The translations under genes and the position numbers were made by a program. DNA of 64,000 nt from an uncultured delta proteobacterium (GTDB taxonomy: Bacteria; Myxococcota_A; Polyangia; Polyangiales; Polyangiaceae), in contig CAITIQ010000369.1 in assembly GCA_903892415.1 (NCBI GenBank), forward strand, positions 62,001 to 126,000. Direction: 5' to 3'. The notes under the pieces were generated by a model. It worked only from the letters and a program-made list of their open reading frames with translations. It searched no databases and was not told the DNA's origin. Shown piece by piece: positions 8,031 through 17,316 of this stretch. How positions within the stretch are numbered: position 1 is the stretch's first letter; every line of letters starts with the position of its first letter.

Positions 8031-8765
8031 GTGAAGGATGCAGTCGGACGGTTCAAAGGGGATATCAGTCGCCGCACTATGGTCCAATCACTGGCGACCG
8101 CGGCGCTGCTCGGTTGTGATGCCGACGATGCAAACTGCGTATCTACCCCCGAAGAAACCGCGGGCCCGTACCCGGGAGATGGCTCCAACGGTCCGAATAT
8201 TCTGGCCGAGAGTGGCGTAGTACGAAGTGACCTGCGCACTAGCCTTACGGGTAGTGCAGTAGCAGAGGGTGTTGTATTGACGGTTACGTTGACGTTGGTC
8301 AACAACAACGGCCAGTGTGCTCCGCTCGCCGGCTATGCCGTTTACCTTTGGCATGCTGATGCCGAAGGGCGCTACTCCATGTACTCCTCGGGTGTTGAGA
8401 ACGAGGACTATCTGCGCGGTGTGCAGGTCTCCGCCGAGGACGGCAGCGTCACCTTTCAAACCGTCTTCCCTGGTTGTTATGACGGTCGCTGGCCCCATAT
8501 CCACTTTGAAGTTTACGAGAGCCTGGATGAGGCCATTGCTTCGGGATCCATCGCCCTGACTTCGCAGCTCGCACTGCCAGAGGACGCCTGTCGCACCGCT
8601 TATGCAGATAGCCGCTACGCGACCAGCGTCTCCAATCTCGAAGGTGCCAGCCTCTCCGAGGACAACATCTTTGGCGACGACGAGGCTGAGCACCAACTCG
8701 CGAGTGTGAGCGGCAGCGCAGCGGAGGGCTTCGTTGCGACCTTAGCCGTCTCGGTGGAAGGCTAG
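8031..8765 (+). CDS. Exported intradiol ring-cleavage dioxygenase-like protein
   Basis: 244 residues from a GTG at 8031 with GGAGG four bases upstream. The N-terminus has a twin-arginine-like motif (ISRRTMVQSLATAALLGC) that ends in a possible lipobox Cys, suggesting Tat export and perhaps lipidation. The core matches the intradiol dioxygenase beta-sandwich: TPEETAGPYPG, AGYAVYLWHADAEGRYSMYS, EDYLRGVQ and the HIHFEVY pair of histidines that, with two Tyr, form the non-haem Fe(III) site in this family. Many secreted family members have lost aromatic specificity; the substrate is unknown. It lies between unrelated lipoprotein and hydrolase genes, with no aromatic degradation genes nearby. Confidence 0.8.
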   Translation: MKDAVGRFKGDISRRTMVQSLATAALLGCDADDANCVSTPEETAGPYPGDGSNGPNILAESGVVRSDLRTSLTGSAVAEGVVLTVTLTLVNNNGQCAPLAGYAVYLWHADAEGRYSMYSSGVENEDYLRGVQVSAEDGSVTFQTVFPGCYDGRWPHIHFEVYESLDEAIASGSIALTSQLALPEDACRTAYADSRYATSVSNLEGASLSEDNIFGDDEAEHQLASVSGSAAEGFVATLAVSVEG

Positions 8766-8780
8766 GGTCAGCGCTTCGCG

Positions 8781-10463
8781 TCAGCGGGCAAGGTTGTGGC
8801 CAGCGAGCTTCGCGAGGGCTTGCCTCAGGGCGCGCCGGGTCGAACTGGGAGCGGTCAACCCCGCGGGGACGGGGACGTTCTCCCAAATGCTGCCGGTTCC
8901 AAGCGCCTCGGCCGCGAGCTCCACATTGTCCCCGAAGTCGATTGGCGCAAGTTCCGCCTGGCAGGAGTGGCTCGTGACACTCGGGTCGGCAATGAATGCG
9001 CGCACCAAGAGATCAGCGCATTGCGCGGTGGGATCCCCCGAGATGGGCGTTTGCCCGATCACTGCGTGCGGTGCGTCTGGAAATACCACGTAGCTATGTC
9101 CCTGAGCCTCCATGGCGCTCGCGAAGGGGTCCGCGGCAAATTTGGAGGTCTGTGGATCAAGACCGCCTTGCAGCAACAAGACCGGTGAGTTCGGCGCAGC
9201 AGTTTGGTTCGCGAACCCGTCCTCCGGCGTTCGCGGCCACTCTTCCCAAAGCGCCGGCAGGTAATCCGTGTTGCCTGGTGCAATCTGCAATGACTGATCG
9301 CTCGCCGCATACTCCGCGACGCTGAGCGGTGTCAGATCCCATAGCTCGGAGAGCACGATATGCGCGTAAAGAGGGACGTGAAACGCGCCCGCGGGGTCGG
9401 CAGGGAGAGAGCCCACGTAGTCGAGCAAATGGGCGATAGCATCTTCGTCCTCCGGGGCGCAGCGCAACATGCGATAGACCAGCGCAGGAACGAGGGGTCG
9501 GGTCTGCACCTTGCGGATCGCTTGAGCTAGAAAGCCCTTCCACTCGCCTTGACTGAGCCCGCTGCCAGGGCAGGCGCTGTTCGCTGGGAGAGCAAAGAAC
9601 GCCTCCACTTGCGCCCAGGGGTCTGCACCAAGCTTGCTGGAGCAGGTGGTGTCGAGCGCGCAGCGCGCGAAGAAGTCTTGTGCCACCCGATCAGCGTTTG
9701 GCGAGTAAAGCGAGAAGTCGGCCTCCGGCGGTGCAATCGAGTCCAGCACCGCCCCTGCGAACAAGTCGGGCTCGAGCTGCAACACACGGTGCGCCCAGAA
9801 GGTGCCAAAGGACAGGCCGTACAGCGCGACGGGCGCGTCCCCTCGAGTCCGCTCTACGAGCTCAATCACGTCGCGCGCAGCCTGCGTGGTCGTGAACGCG
9901 TTGAGGTCCCCGATCTCGGTCGCAACCTTGGCCGCGCAGCCGTCGACCGAGCCGGGCGCAATCTGAAAGTCGTCACAAGGTAATGGCGTACTCAGCCCGG
10001 CCCCACGAAAGTCTGTGGTGTACACCTCGAGTCCAGGGATGGCGTTGGCCCAACGCAACAGCACCGGATCGAACTCCTTGCTGGCTGCGCCGGGACCACC
10101 GTTTAGTAGCCATACTTGGCGCGTTGGCGGTGTTACTGAAGAGCGTACTCGCTTAACGAAGACCTCTAAGGTTGCTCCCTCCGGCGCGTCCCAATCGAGC
10201 GGCATGCTCACCGTCGTGCACTCACCCGGCTGCGTCGCAGTGTCCTTCAGCGGCGGGTACTCCTCAAAGACTTCGCACGGCTCCCAGGCGAGCGGGGCGC
10301 CTCCGCCTGCGCCGCTGCCGCCAGAACCGCCGCCAGCTCCTCCGCTACCGCCTGGTCCGCCTCCCGTTCCCCCACTTCCACCCGTTGAACTATCATCGCC
10401 ACAAGCGACGAGCGCGACAGAGGTTGCAAGCGAGAAGAGGAGGCCCAATCGATGAAGGCGCAT
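8781..10463 (-). CDS. Lipoprotein alpha/beta hydrolase, tripeptidyl aminopeptidase-like
   Basis: 560 residues. The signal peptide ends in the lipobox VALVAC at about residue 21, followed by a Gly/Ser linker typical of myxobacterial surface lipoproteins. The alpha/beta hydrolase core shows the oxyanion segment LLNGGPGAAS, nucleophile elbow YGLSFGTF (Ser about 217), acid in LLLQGGLDPQTS and catalytic His in PDAPHAVIG, all in the order of the TAP/proline-iminopeptidase group with its C-terminal domain. It probably removes N-terminal peptides or hydrolyses related amides or esters at the cell surface. It converges with the dioxygenase-like gene 15 bases away. Confidence 0.85.
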   Translation of the reverse strand: MRLHRLGLLFSLATSVALVACGDDSSTGGSGGTGGGPGGSGGAGGGSGGSGAGGGAPLAWEPCEVFEEYPPLKDTATQPGECTTVSMPLDWDAPEGATLEVFVKRVRSSVTPPTRQVWLLNGGPGAASKEFDPVLLRWANAIPGLEVYTTDFRGAGLSTPLPCDDFQIAPGSVDGCAAKVATEIGDLNAFTTTQAARDVIELVERTRGDAPVALYGLSFGTFWAHRVLQLEPDLFAGAVLDSIAPPEADFSLYSPNADRVAQDFFARCALDTTCSSKLGADPWAQVEAFFALPANSACPGSGLSQGEWKGFLAQAIRKVQTRPLVPALVYRMLRCAPEDEDAIAHLLDYVGSLPADPAGAFHVPLYAHIVLSELWDLTPLSVAEYAASDQSLQIAPGNTDYLPALWEEWPRTPEDGFANQTAAPNSPVLLLQGGLDPQTSKFAADPFASAMEAQGHSYVVFPDAPHAVIGQTPISGDPTAQCADLLVRAFIADPSVTSHSCQAELAPIDFGDNVELAAEALGTGSIWENVPVPAGLTAPSSTRRALRQALAKLAGHNLAR

Positions 10464-10537
10464 AACGGAAGTCTAGCGACCCTCAGCACCCTCGCGAAAG
10501 TTGGATCGGCACGCCACGGCGGTGCTAGCGCTTAGCC

Positions 10538-11368
10538 ATGCGCTCGAAGCTCGTCGTGTCGCTCTTGATGGTTGGCTGCTCCGGTTCGCTTCCAGTGTCT
10601 CCCGCGGTGGACCTCGGAACGTCTCCACGAGTTGGCCGCTCGAGCTCAGAGACGTCGTCAATCACCTTCGACTATTCGGCGGACCGGGTGGGCGACCTGT
10701 GTTGGGAAACGAGCAAGGTCCAGAGTACGTCTACGGTCGGCACTAGCCCACCAAAGCTCTATGAACGCGAGCAGACCGATACCTACGAGGTGCTGCAGGT
10801 AGAGAATGCTGCTTCAGTGAAAGAGCGGTTCAGTTGGTCTCGCCACTCGACCCGTCGCAATGGCGTTGAGGACGCCATCCCGATCGCGCTCGGTACCCAG
10901 TACCTCATGTCGCTCGATGAAAAGGGGGAACGGCAGGCGTTTGATGCGCAGGGGGGGCCCTTGGCAAAGCCGCTCGAAGAGTGGCTTACCAGTCATTGGC
11001 GGGTAGGCGTGCGGGACGATATCGCAACTGCATTGCATGGTAAAACGCTGCGACCTGGTGACGAGGCGTTAGCGCTCTCCGCCCGTTACCGCAAACAAGT
11101 CCTCGACGGGGCGACCTTGCGCCGTGAGCGCTATCTATTTCTTGGACAGGAGGGCGACAAGGCGAAGTTCTCTATCGAGCTTGATGCTGACTTTCGCTGG
11201 GAGTCACCAGGCACCTTCACCTTACGAACAAAGCTCTGGGTATCGGTTCCGCGCGGCACACCCACTCGCGAAGAGACGTCCTTTACGGCCGTACGCAATC
11301 GACGCGATGGTGAGCAAATGCGCGTTGAGTCGAGCGGCGTTGCTGAGGACCGCTGCGAGAGCCGTTGA
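10538..11368 (+). CDS. Hypothetical lipoprotein
   Basis: 276 residues. A short signal peptide ends in LLMVGC at about residue 14, so it is probably lipidated. The mature part is polar with a beta-rich look: alternating strands around YLFLGQEGDKAKFSIELDAD and TFTLRTKLWVSVPRGTPTRE. No family recognised. It is divergent from the hydrolase gene (75 bases between starts) and convergent with the lipoprotein gene that follows. Confidence 0.68.
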   Translation: MRSKLVVSLLMVGCSGSLPVSPAVDLGTSPRVGRSSSETSSITFDYSADRVGDLCWETSKVQSTSTVGTSPPKLYEREQTDTYEVLQVENAASVKERFSWSRHSTRRNGVEDAIPIALGTQYLMSLDEKGERQAFDAQGGPLAKPLEEWLTSHWRVGVRDDIATALHGKTLRPGDEALALSARYRKQVLDGATLRRERYLFLGQEGDKAKFSIELDADFRWESPGTFTLRTKLWVSVPRGTPTREETSFTAVRNRRDGEQMRVESSGVAEDRCESR

Positions 11369-11415
11369 CGCACCTCAAGCGGTGGCTCGAGGTCGACGAG
11401 GACGAGGACGAATGC

Positions 11416-13479
11416 TCATTCGAGCGTGTCGTCGAGGAACAGCTGCTCGGCGAGCGTCACTTTCTTCGTCTTCCGGTCGACGACACCGGTGAACGTTTGA
11501 AGGCTCGTGATGCCATCTCCATCGAGATCGCCCTCGGCTGATACCTCGAAGCCGTTCTTGCCGGGATCCGGTGCCCCGCGAGCGGGGCCCTTGTAGCCGC
11601 CTCCGATGCGCACCTCATACTGGTAAAGCGTGGGGCCTTCGAGCGCGAAGCCGATACACTTCCAAGCACCGTGATTGAAGTCCTCGCCCGCGGCCGAACT
11701 TGGTTCATAGCTAACTCCGCGCGGCGCCGCCTTGGGCACGGGTGGGGCCGCTGCGCATAGTTGATGAGCCCCGTTGGCTTGCGGCGTTTCAAAGGCGCGG
11801 GCAAAACCCCGGGCGATCTTACTCAGTGCTCGACGAGCGTCGCGAGCGTGGGAAGCATTGCGCACTCGCCGTATGCCCTCCGCACCTGATACGTAAAGGC
11901 CAAGCATCCCCTCAATCGCTCCGGCAGCTCCGCGAGCGTTTGCGCTAATGCCGGTCTCGATTGGCTCGAGACCGAGTGTGATGAAGGAGGCGCCAACCTT
12001 CGCCCCCTCCTTCGCTGGTGCGGAAGGAGCTTCAGCGCTCGTGTTGCGGGCACCACCCTCGCGGGGTAACCACGCCTTGAGTGCTTCGAGATCGGTGAAC
12101 AGCGCGAGATGGCTCTCGACTCCAAGAGCCTTACTCGATTGTTCAAACCTCGCAGTCGATCCGAGGCTCAATGGGCCGCGCGCGAACACGTCTTTGACGA
12201 CCCGAGAATTGCCGAGCGTGAGGAAGACATGCCCGGGCGAGGTCTGGATCGTGAGGTCGACCTCGTCGACGGTGCACCCAAACCCGCCGGACCAAGCGCT
12301 GTACTTCGCTTCCGAGGCAAAGCGAGTTCCTAGCGCGTCGATAAGACGCTTCGCGACTGCGTCATTGCGCATGTCCACGTCGACGAGGAGCACCGCGTCG
12401 TCGAAGAACCCGCGCGTAAAATCCGGCTCGCCCGCGCCCGCGTAGAGGGCGACTGCAGCGCTATCGCCGAGCGCTCCGTCGAGTTCAGTGAGTGAGACCT
12501 TGGCGCTCTTCGCGAGCTCGGACTCGACCGCGCGCTTGACCTCACTAAGCCCGATGCGGTCCAGCTCCTCCAGCACGTTCGCCACTGCCCGGCCCGGCGC
12601 GCGACGCAGCGAAAGGCCAAACGCAAGCAGCGGTCCTTCGGGGAGGCCGCGCAGCGCGTGCTGATCCGTAGGCGCGATCACCGTACCCAGACGAGGCACG
12701 CGACTCCCGAGCTGGGAGTAGTCAACCTCAATGCTCCCTTCATGCTGATTCTTGAGGTCGAGCGAGGCCGTGAGTCGCGAGCCCTCGCCGAACAGTGTCG
12801 GTTGGTCGAACGAGCGCTCCAGGTTGGCCGCAAACCAAAAGGGCGCGGCCATCGAGGTCGTCGCGAACGTTGGGTTGCCCCCGAACGACCGTCGCTTGCT
12901 CGCGATCGTGTCGAGTGTCGCGGTTTCGGTGGTGTCGTCGAAGGAGATGACCACCACGCGTTTCTCCGCAACGACTGTGAAAACTGTATTGGTCTCAGGC
13001 AGGCCAAATCGGCCGTTGCCCAGATCGTTCAGCGTGGTTCGCTCGAGGGCCGCCGTTACCGGCTCGAGCGTCTTGAAGCGAACGATCACGCCGCTCGTTT
13101 CGGGTTTCAACTCCCGAGTTCCGAACAGCACCAAGCCGTCCACGTGCGGAGCCAGTCGCGAAAGTACTTCGGGACTTGCTTCGAATCGTTCGGCCATGGC
13201 GCGTACTGCACCCTTCAGGGCCCCCGTCATGAACTCGGGCGAGAGGCGCGCTTCGAGCGCGTCCACTCCGGCGACGGCAAGGATGAAGTCCGCCTCTCTG
13301 GGGACCAACTTGGCCAGGTCTGCACCCCAGCCTTGGCTCCGCGGCTCATCAGCCTCGGTGGGTGGAGCTTCCACCGCGACCGCAGCGTCGCTCACTCTCG
13401 TCGTCTCCGCTGATGTGCACGAGACTCCCAGAAGCGCGATCAGAACCGCCAAACGCATCCAGCTGGATGTTGCGTTCAT
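11416..13479 (-). CDS. Large lipoprotein-like protein with pilin-like C-terminal segment
   Basis: 687 residues from the ATG at 13479, which has GAGG seven bases upstream; the ATG at 13494 does not. The export signal ends near LLGVSC (weak lipobox). The body has a DUF3352-like flavour: repeated segments on self-assessed properties such as PREADFILAVAGVDALEARL, GVIVRFKTLEPVTAALERT and AVALYAGAGEPDFTRGFFDD. The last about 100 residues (WKCIGFALEGPTLYQYEVR, then FEVSAEGDLDGDGITS) resemble the C-terminal region of deltaproteobacterial type IV pilin-like proteins, including the DxDGDG motif. An N-terminal prepilin motif is absent. Function unknown; the pilin-like reading is inference. Confidence 0.7.
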   Translation of the reverse strand: MNATSSWMRLAVLIALLGVSCTSAETTRVSDAAVAVEAPPTEADEPRSQGWGADLAKLVPREADFILAVAGVDALEARLSPEFMTGALKGAVRAMAERFEASPEVLSRLAPHVDGLVLFGTRELKPETSGVIVRFKTLEPVTAALERTTLNDLGNGRFGLPETNTVFTVVAEKRVVVISFDDTTETATLDTIASKRRSFGGNPTFATTSMAAPFWFAANLERSFDQPTLFGEGSRLTASLDLKNQHEGSIEVDYSQLGSRVPRLGTVIAPTDQHALRGLPEGPLLAFGLSLRRAPGRAVANVLEELDRIGLSEVKRAVESELAKSAKVSLTELDGALGDSAAVALYAGAGEPDFTRGFFDDAVLLVDVDMRNDAVAKRLIDALGTRFASEAKYSAWSGGFGCTVDEVDLTIQTSPGHVFLTLGNSRVVKDVFARGPLSLGSTARFEQSSKALGVESHLALFTDLEALKAWLPREGGARNTSAEAPSAPAKEGAKVGASFITLGLEPIETGISANARGAAGAIEGMLGLYVSGAEGIRRVRNASHARDARRALSKIARGFARAFETPQANGAHQLCAAAPPVPKAAPRGVSYEPSSAAGEDFNHGAWKCIGFALEGPTLYQYEVRIGGGYKGPARGAPDPGKNGFEVSAEGDLDGDGITSLQTFTGVVDRKTKKVTLAEQLFLDDTLE

Positions 13480-13554
13480 GGCTAATCCTCGCACGGTTTG
13501 AGGACTGTTCTTGCGCCATTTTCAGATCTGGACAAGGCTGCTGCTACCTAGTGC

Positions 13555-14712
13555 GTGAGGCCAATGATTGAGCATCCAACTGTCGATGAGCTGCTGACGC
13601 GAGCGACGCTGCTCGCGCACAAGCACCGTTCATTTGAGGTCAGTACGCTGCACCTCGTTTGGGCCTACGCTGCTTCCGCGAGCGGAGAGCCCGCGGTCGC
13701 GCTGCTTGTTGCGTGCAGAGCGGCCAACGCCCCGCTAGCGCTGCCGTTGGCCGAGCCTCCTCCACTGAGAGTGGGCCTTGCGCAAATGCTTTTCGAGGCA
13801 ACGCCGAACGGCCGGGTGAGCCCAGAGAACTTGCTAGCGCTGGTCCAGCGTAGCTCGTCGGCTGCGAGCCTCTTGCGTCCTCTTCAGGCATGGCTCGCGG
13901 TGCTCGCTTCAGCAGAGAACGGTGACGCAGAGGTTGCAGAGCCGCCCGCCTCCGACCCAGTGCCCACCGTGCTTTGGCAACGGTTTGAACTCGATAGTGG
14001 TCATCGCGAGGGGTTGTCCTTCGTTGACATTGTTCGCCAGCGAAACAAGGTGTGGACGCGAACCGGTAGGACCAAGAAGCAGAAGGAAGAGGGCGTCGAG
14101 ATCGAGGTCGCCGAACTCAAGTCGGAAGCTTCGGCCGAGCGCAGCCTCGAGCGGCGAATCCAAACCTTGGTCACAAAGGAATACCGTCTCATCGGGACGG
14201 TGGAGCGAGCGCTCCCAGCGATCTCCTCGACGCAAGAGCGAGCGCTCGCGAAGGCCTCTCACTTGGCTGAACGCGCGCAGCAGATCGCTGGTTTCCCCGA
14301 GCGATTGCTTCGATTCTTCGAAGCTTGGGAGGCGCGTGGCTACGATCCGATGAGCTCGTTCCAACAAGAAGGTCAGCGCAAACGCGAGGATTGGAACGCG
14401 ATCGCCGTAGCTTGCCTCGAGCTGGCGGCTATGGAGCTCATGGTCAACTTCACCCGCCGCACCGAGGTCGACGAGGAACATGGAACGCTCGGTTCGATCG
14501 GCGCGCGCAACCTCGCGACCTTCTATCGCTCCCCAGCCTTTGTCGCTAACATCGCCTTTGCCAAAACGCGCGGAGAGCTGCGTAACACCGACGGGGCCTT
14601 TCCCGATTGGTACTCTGAAAAGCGACTTCAAGCATCTGCAGACGGCGCCCTCGATCCCGTGGTCGCCAGCGTCGTGGCTCGTTATCGCCTGCGCAAGGGT
14701 GTTCCGCCCTAG
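13555..14712 (+). CDS. Protein with Clp-N-like start and WGR-like domain
   Basis: 385 residues from a GTG at 13555 (ATG at 13564 is an alternative). The first 120 residues resemble a Clp N-terminal repeat (DELLTRATLLAHKHRSFEVS then HLVWAY). Residues about 140-220 fit a WGR domain: WQRFELDSG, KVWTRTGR, then SEASAERSLERRIQTLV and KEYRLIG. WGR domains occur in PARP and in DNA-repair or phage-related proteins and bind nucleic acid. The last 160 residues are helical, without a motif I know. No signal peptide. No partner is evident from the neighbours. Domain calls are pattern inference. Confidence 0.6.
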   Translation: MRPMIEHPTVDELLTRATLLAHKHRSFEVSTLHLVWAYAASASGEPAVALLVACRAANAPLALPLAEPPPLRVGLAQMLFEATPNGRVSPENLLALVQRSSSAASLLRPLQAWLAVLASAENGDAEVAEPPASDPVPTVLWQRFELDSGHREGLSFVDIVRQRNKVWTRTGRTKKQKEEGVEIEVAELKSEASAERSLERRIQTLVTKEYRLIGTVERALPAISSTQERALAKASHLAERAQQIAGFPERLLRFFEAWEARGYDPMSSFQQEGQRKREDWNAIAVACLELAAMELMVNFTRRTEVDEEHGTLGSIGARNLATFYRSPAFVANIAFAKTRGELRNTDGAFPDWYSEKRLQASADGALDPVVASVVARYRLRKGVPP

Positions 14713-14760
14713 CACAGCTGCTCGCAACCATCTTTCCTATATCGTGTTAGTGCTCAATCC

Positions 14761-16011
14761 ATGAAGCGCTTTGCCTTGCTTTGCTCCTTCGCTTTTGCCT
14801 GCAGCGCCCGCAGTTCGCTCGAGACTTCGGGAGCGGTCGGTGGCTCTGCTGGGTCCTCCTCGAGTGATGGAGCTAGCACCGCGAGCTCGAACTCGACGGG
14901 GGGCGGCGGCTCCGGTGGACAAAGCAATTGCTCCACGTTTGCGTTGGACGGCGAGCCGTACCTCGTTCCCTTCGCAAGGAACGCTAGCGCTCCCGAAGTC
15001 GGCTCTGCCAATGATGTGGAGCTTTTTCTTACATGGCGCGCACAGGATGGCGCGCTGGTGGCCAATACCTCATTAACTCCCAGCAGCGTTTGGCCCGACC
15101 CTTTCGATTCGAGTGTCGTGCTCGTCCCCTCCGTCTCGTCCTTCGTGGTCGGTCCAAGCCCGTATGGAAGTGCAGGGGTCTTTCGCGATGCCGAAGGCAG
15201 CTTCTGGCTATCTGCGGCAGTGGGAACGTTCGACTTTTTACCGCTCTACGATTCGCCGACTGAGCCGCTGTACGTTGCGTCGAACCAAGAGGTCATTTTC
15301 TTTTCACGCAATGACGGCCTCTATATGACGACTGAGAGCTACGGCCCCTCCGGGTTGATCTCTTACGACCCTCCCTTTTGTATAGCTAGCAAGGCCTTGG
15401 CCTCCGCTATCCCGCTCGCTTTTGGGGAGTTCTTGGTAGCCAGTGTCGATTCAGCTGAGCCGGGGCAATCCTGTTTCGGCCAAGGCTTCGAGCTCGGCAC
15501 CAACGTCGTCACTCGGCGGTATGCAGAACTCCAAGATGGTGTGGTCGTTGAGCAGTTCCCCCAGGTGGAGCCGCTATTGCACCTAGGCCTCGCCCCAACC
15601 ACGTTCGGCTCGTGGCTCGTTTACCAAACAGACGGCTCAACCTCCGAAACGATGCCGCCAATCTACGCCTATCGGCTTGATTCCTCGGGCGCGCGACTGT
15701 CCGGCTCTAGCGAGCCGCTGGCGTTGACCTTGGCAGGGGAGTCCAGCTCGGAGCTTGCGCTCGCTACGATGGGAGACGCCTTGGTGATCGCGACCATCGA
15801 TGCGGTGGACCCGAGCGCACCCGTTGTGGTGCTGCGCCGTTTCGAGGCGGATGGCAGCCCCGGTCCCGCTACTTCCTTCCCAACCAACGCTGCTTGGTTG
15901 ACTGGCCATTTGCGAATGGTTGGCACTCAAGATGGTCAGAGCCTGTTGCTTTCCTGGTCCGCTGAACTCGACGCCTCGGTCGCCGTCGCGAAGGTAGAGT
16001 GCCGTCCTTAG
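14761..16011 (+). CDS. Surface lipoprotein of unknown function
   Basis: 416 residues. The short signal peptide ends in FAFAC at about residue 14, followed by a Gly/Ser linker (SSNSTGGGGSGGQSNC). The mature domain consists of repeated beta-strand motifs with aromatic and Asp/Gly turns (VELFLTWRAQDGAL, GVFRDAEGSFWLS, YAYRLDSSGARL, LRRFEADGSPG), suggesting a beta-propeller of the type common in myxobacterial lipoproteins. No catalytic motif was seen. It starts 48 bases after the WGR-like gene and may share its transcript. Confidence 0.65.
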   Translation: MKRFALLCSFAFACSARSSLETSGAVGGSAGSSSSDGASTASSNSTGGGGSGGQSNCSTFALDGEPYLVPFARNASAPEVGSANDVELFLTWRAQDGALVANTSLTPSSVWPDPFDSSVVLVPSVSSFVVGPSPYGSAGVFRDAEGSFWLSAAVGTFDFLPLYDSPTEPLYVASNQEVIFFSRNDGLYMTTESYGPSGLISYDPPFCIASKALASAIPLAFGEFLVASVDSAEPGQSCFGQGFELGTNVVTRRYAELQDGVVVEQFPQVEPLLHLGLAPTTFGSWLVYQTDGSTSETMPPIYAYRLDSSGARLSGSSEPLALTLAGESSSELALATMGDALVIATIDAVDPSAPVVVLRRFEADGSPGPATSFPTNAAWLTGHLRMVGTQDGQSLLLSWSAELDASVAVAKVECRP

Positions 16012-16031
16012 TTGCTTGTTTCTGGGCGTAA

Positions 16032-17156
16032 CTACCCCGATAGAAACGCCTCCTGCCATTGACCGTCTCTCCGTTCGCAGTGCACCTCATGCCCGAGGAA
16101 GGCGCCGCCGTCATTGAAGCAGAACGTCTGCTCGCCCGCGGAGAGCTCGACGCGAAGCAACGTTAGCTGGTTCTGCAACTGCTCGACGGTGGCCGGCGGC
16201 TCTGAACTCGTTCGCCAACCCCGTACCCAGGTATCAAAGAGAGACTTGGCTGCTTGCGTAGCCATAAGCTCCTTCCCCTCCACGATCTCGAGCCCGACCA
16301 CATGCGCTTCGTGCGCGAGACCCTCATTGCGAAAGTGGAGTTCGACCCCCTCCACGATAGCGCAATAAGCCAGCTCCCCGTCTGTCTCCAGCACGGTCAC
16401 CTCGCCCAACGGCGGGAGCTCGATCGTGCGTGGAAAGACCACGATCGTGGGCTTATCGAGACGCCCCACGGCTGTGCGTCGAACCGTCGCCGTACCCTCG
16501 CTCCAGGCGTAATGCAGGTAAACGCAATCGTCGCAGGAGGAGGCCTGAATGGCGAATAGGCGCAATTGTGCGGCGACTCCTTCACGGCTGAGGCCGAGCC
16601 AAGCCCGGTTGGCCTTGCCCATTAGCACGCGGCTCACTTCCTCGTGTAGGCCTTGCGCCCAAGCTCCCAACCGACCGAGCGGCTCGAGCAGTTGAACTGC
16701 CTCCGGGAGATCCAACCTTAGCTGCATCCCCTCGAAGTCTGCCTGATAGTGCGTTGTCTGGTCCTCGAACAAGCCGAAGTAACGGTGCTCGAAGCTCGGA
16801 CTGCGCCGCACGAGATCGAAGTTGCCGCTAATCCCCAGTAGGGTGCCGGCGCTGTCGACAACGGCCTTTATGTCTACCCGGGTCCGCCAGCGCAGATGCA
16901 GTGAGAGAAGTCGTGACGCGTGCTCGAGCTGCACTGCCACGACAGTTACTTGCTCGCGCAGCAGCGCTTGCGGCGCGTCCGCCCACAGCGATTGTCGCCG
17001 CATCTGCTCGAACACCACCGGAAGCTGTGCTTCCAGCAAAGCCCCGATCCCGGCGCTCGGTGACAACAGCTCCAGCGCCTCGGGTTGGTCAACCAGTAGC
17101 TCCACGCCCGCCATGGTCGTGCATAGCCAGCGACCGCGCGATTGTAGGTCATACAT
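16032..17156 (-). CDS. Hypothetical protein
   Basis: 374 residues from the ATG at 17156, which has AAGGAG four bases upstream; a longer in-frame start would overlap the divergent kinase. No signal peptide or membrane segment. Mixed alpha/beta content. The end of the protein (FCFNDGGAFLGHEVHCERRD then WQEAFLSG) resembles the short DUF2004/DUF6985-like modules that sit at the end of many uncharacterised proteins. The middle has a CDDC pair that could bind metal. I do not recognise the family. Its start is 160 bases from that of the hybrid histidine kinase, divergently arranged. Confidence 0.6.
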   Translation of the reverse strand: MYDLQSRGRWLCTTMAGVELLVDQPEALELLSPSAGIGALLEAQLPVVFEQMRRQSLWADAPQALLREQVTVVAVQLEHASRLLSLHLRWRTRVDIKAVVDSAGTLLGISGNFDLVRRSPSFEHRYFGLFEDQTTHYQADFEGMQLRLDLPEAVQLLEPLGRLGAWAQGLHEEVSRVLMGKANRAWLGLSREGVAAQLRLFAIQASSCDDCVYLHYAWSEGTATVRRTAVGRLDKPTIVVFPRTIELPPLGEVTVLETDGELAYCAIVEGVELHFRNEGLAHEAHVVGLEIVEGKELMATQAAKSLFDTWVRGWRTSSEPPATVEQLQNQLTLLRVELSAGEQTFCFNDGGAFLGHEVHCERRDGQWQEAFLSG

Positions 17157-17316
17157 GTTGGTCTCCTTGCCTGCCTCTTCCGTGGATGACATGCGGCAAA
17201 GAGATCGGATCGTGGGAAGAGTTGATTCCTGACACCGTGGCTGTTTCTTTAGCGCGGCGATTGGTTGGGTGGAACGACCTTGGAATCCGGCTATGTTCTG
17301 CGTCGCGGAGAGATGC

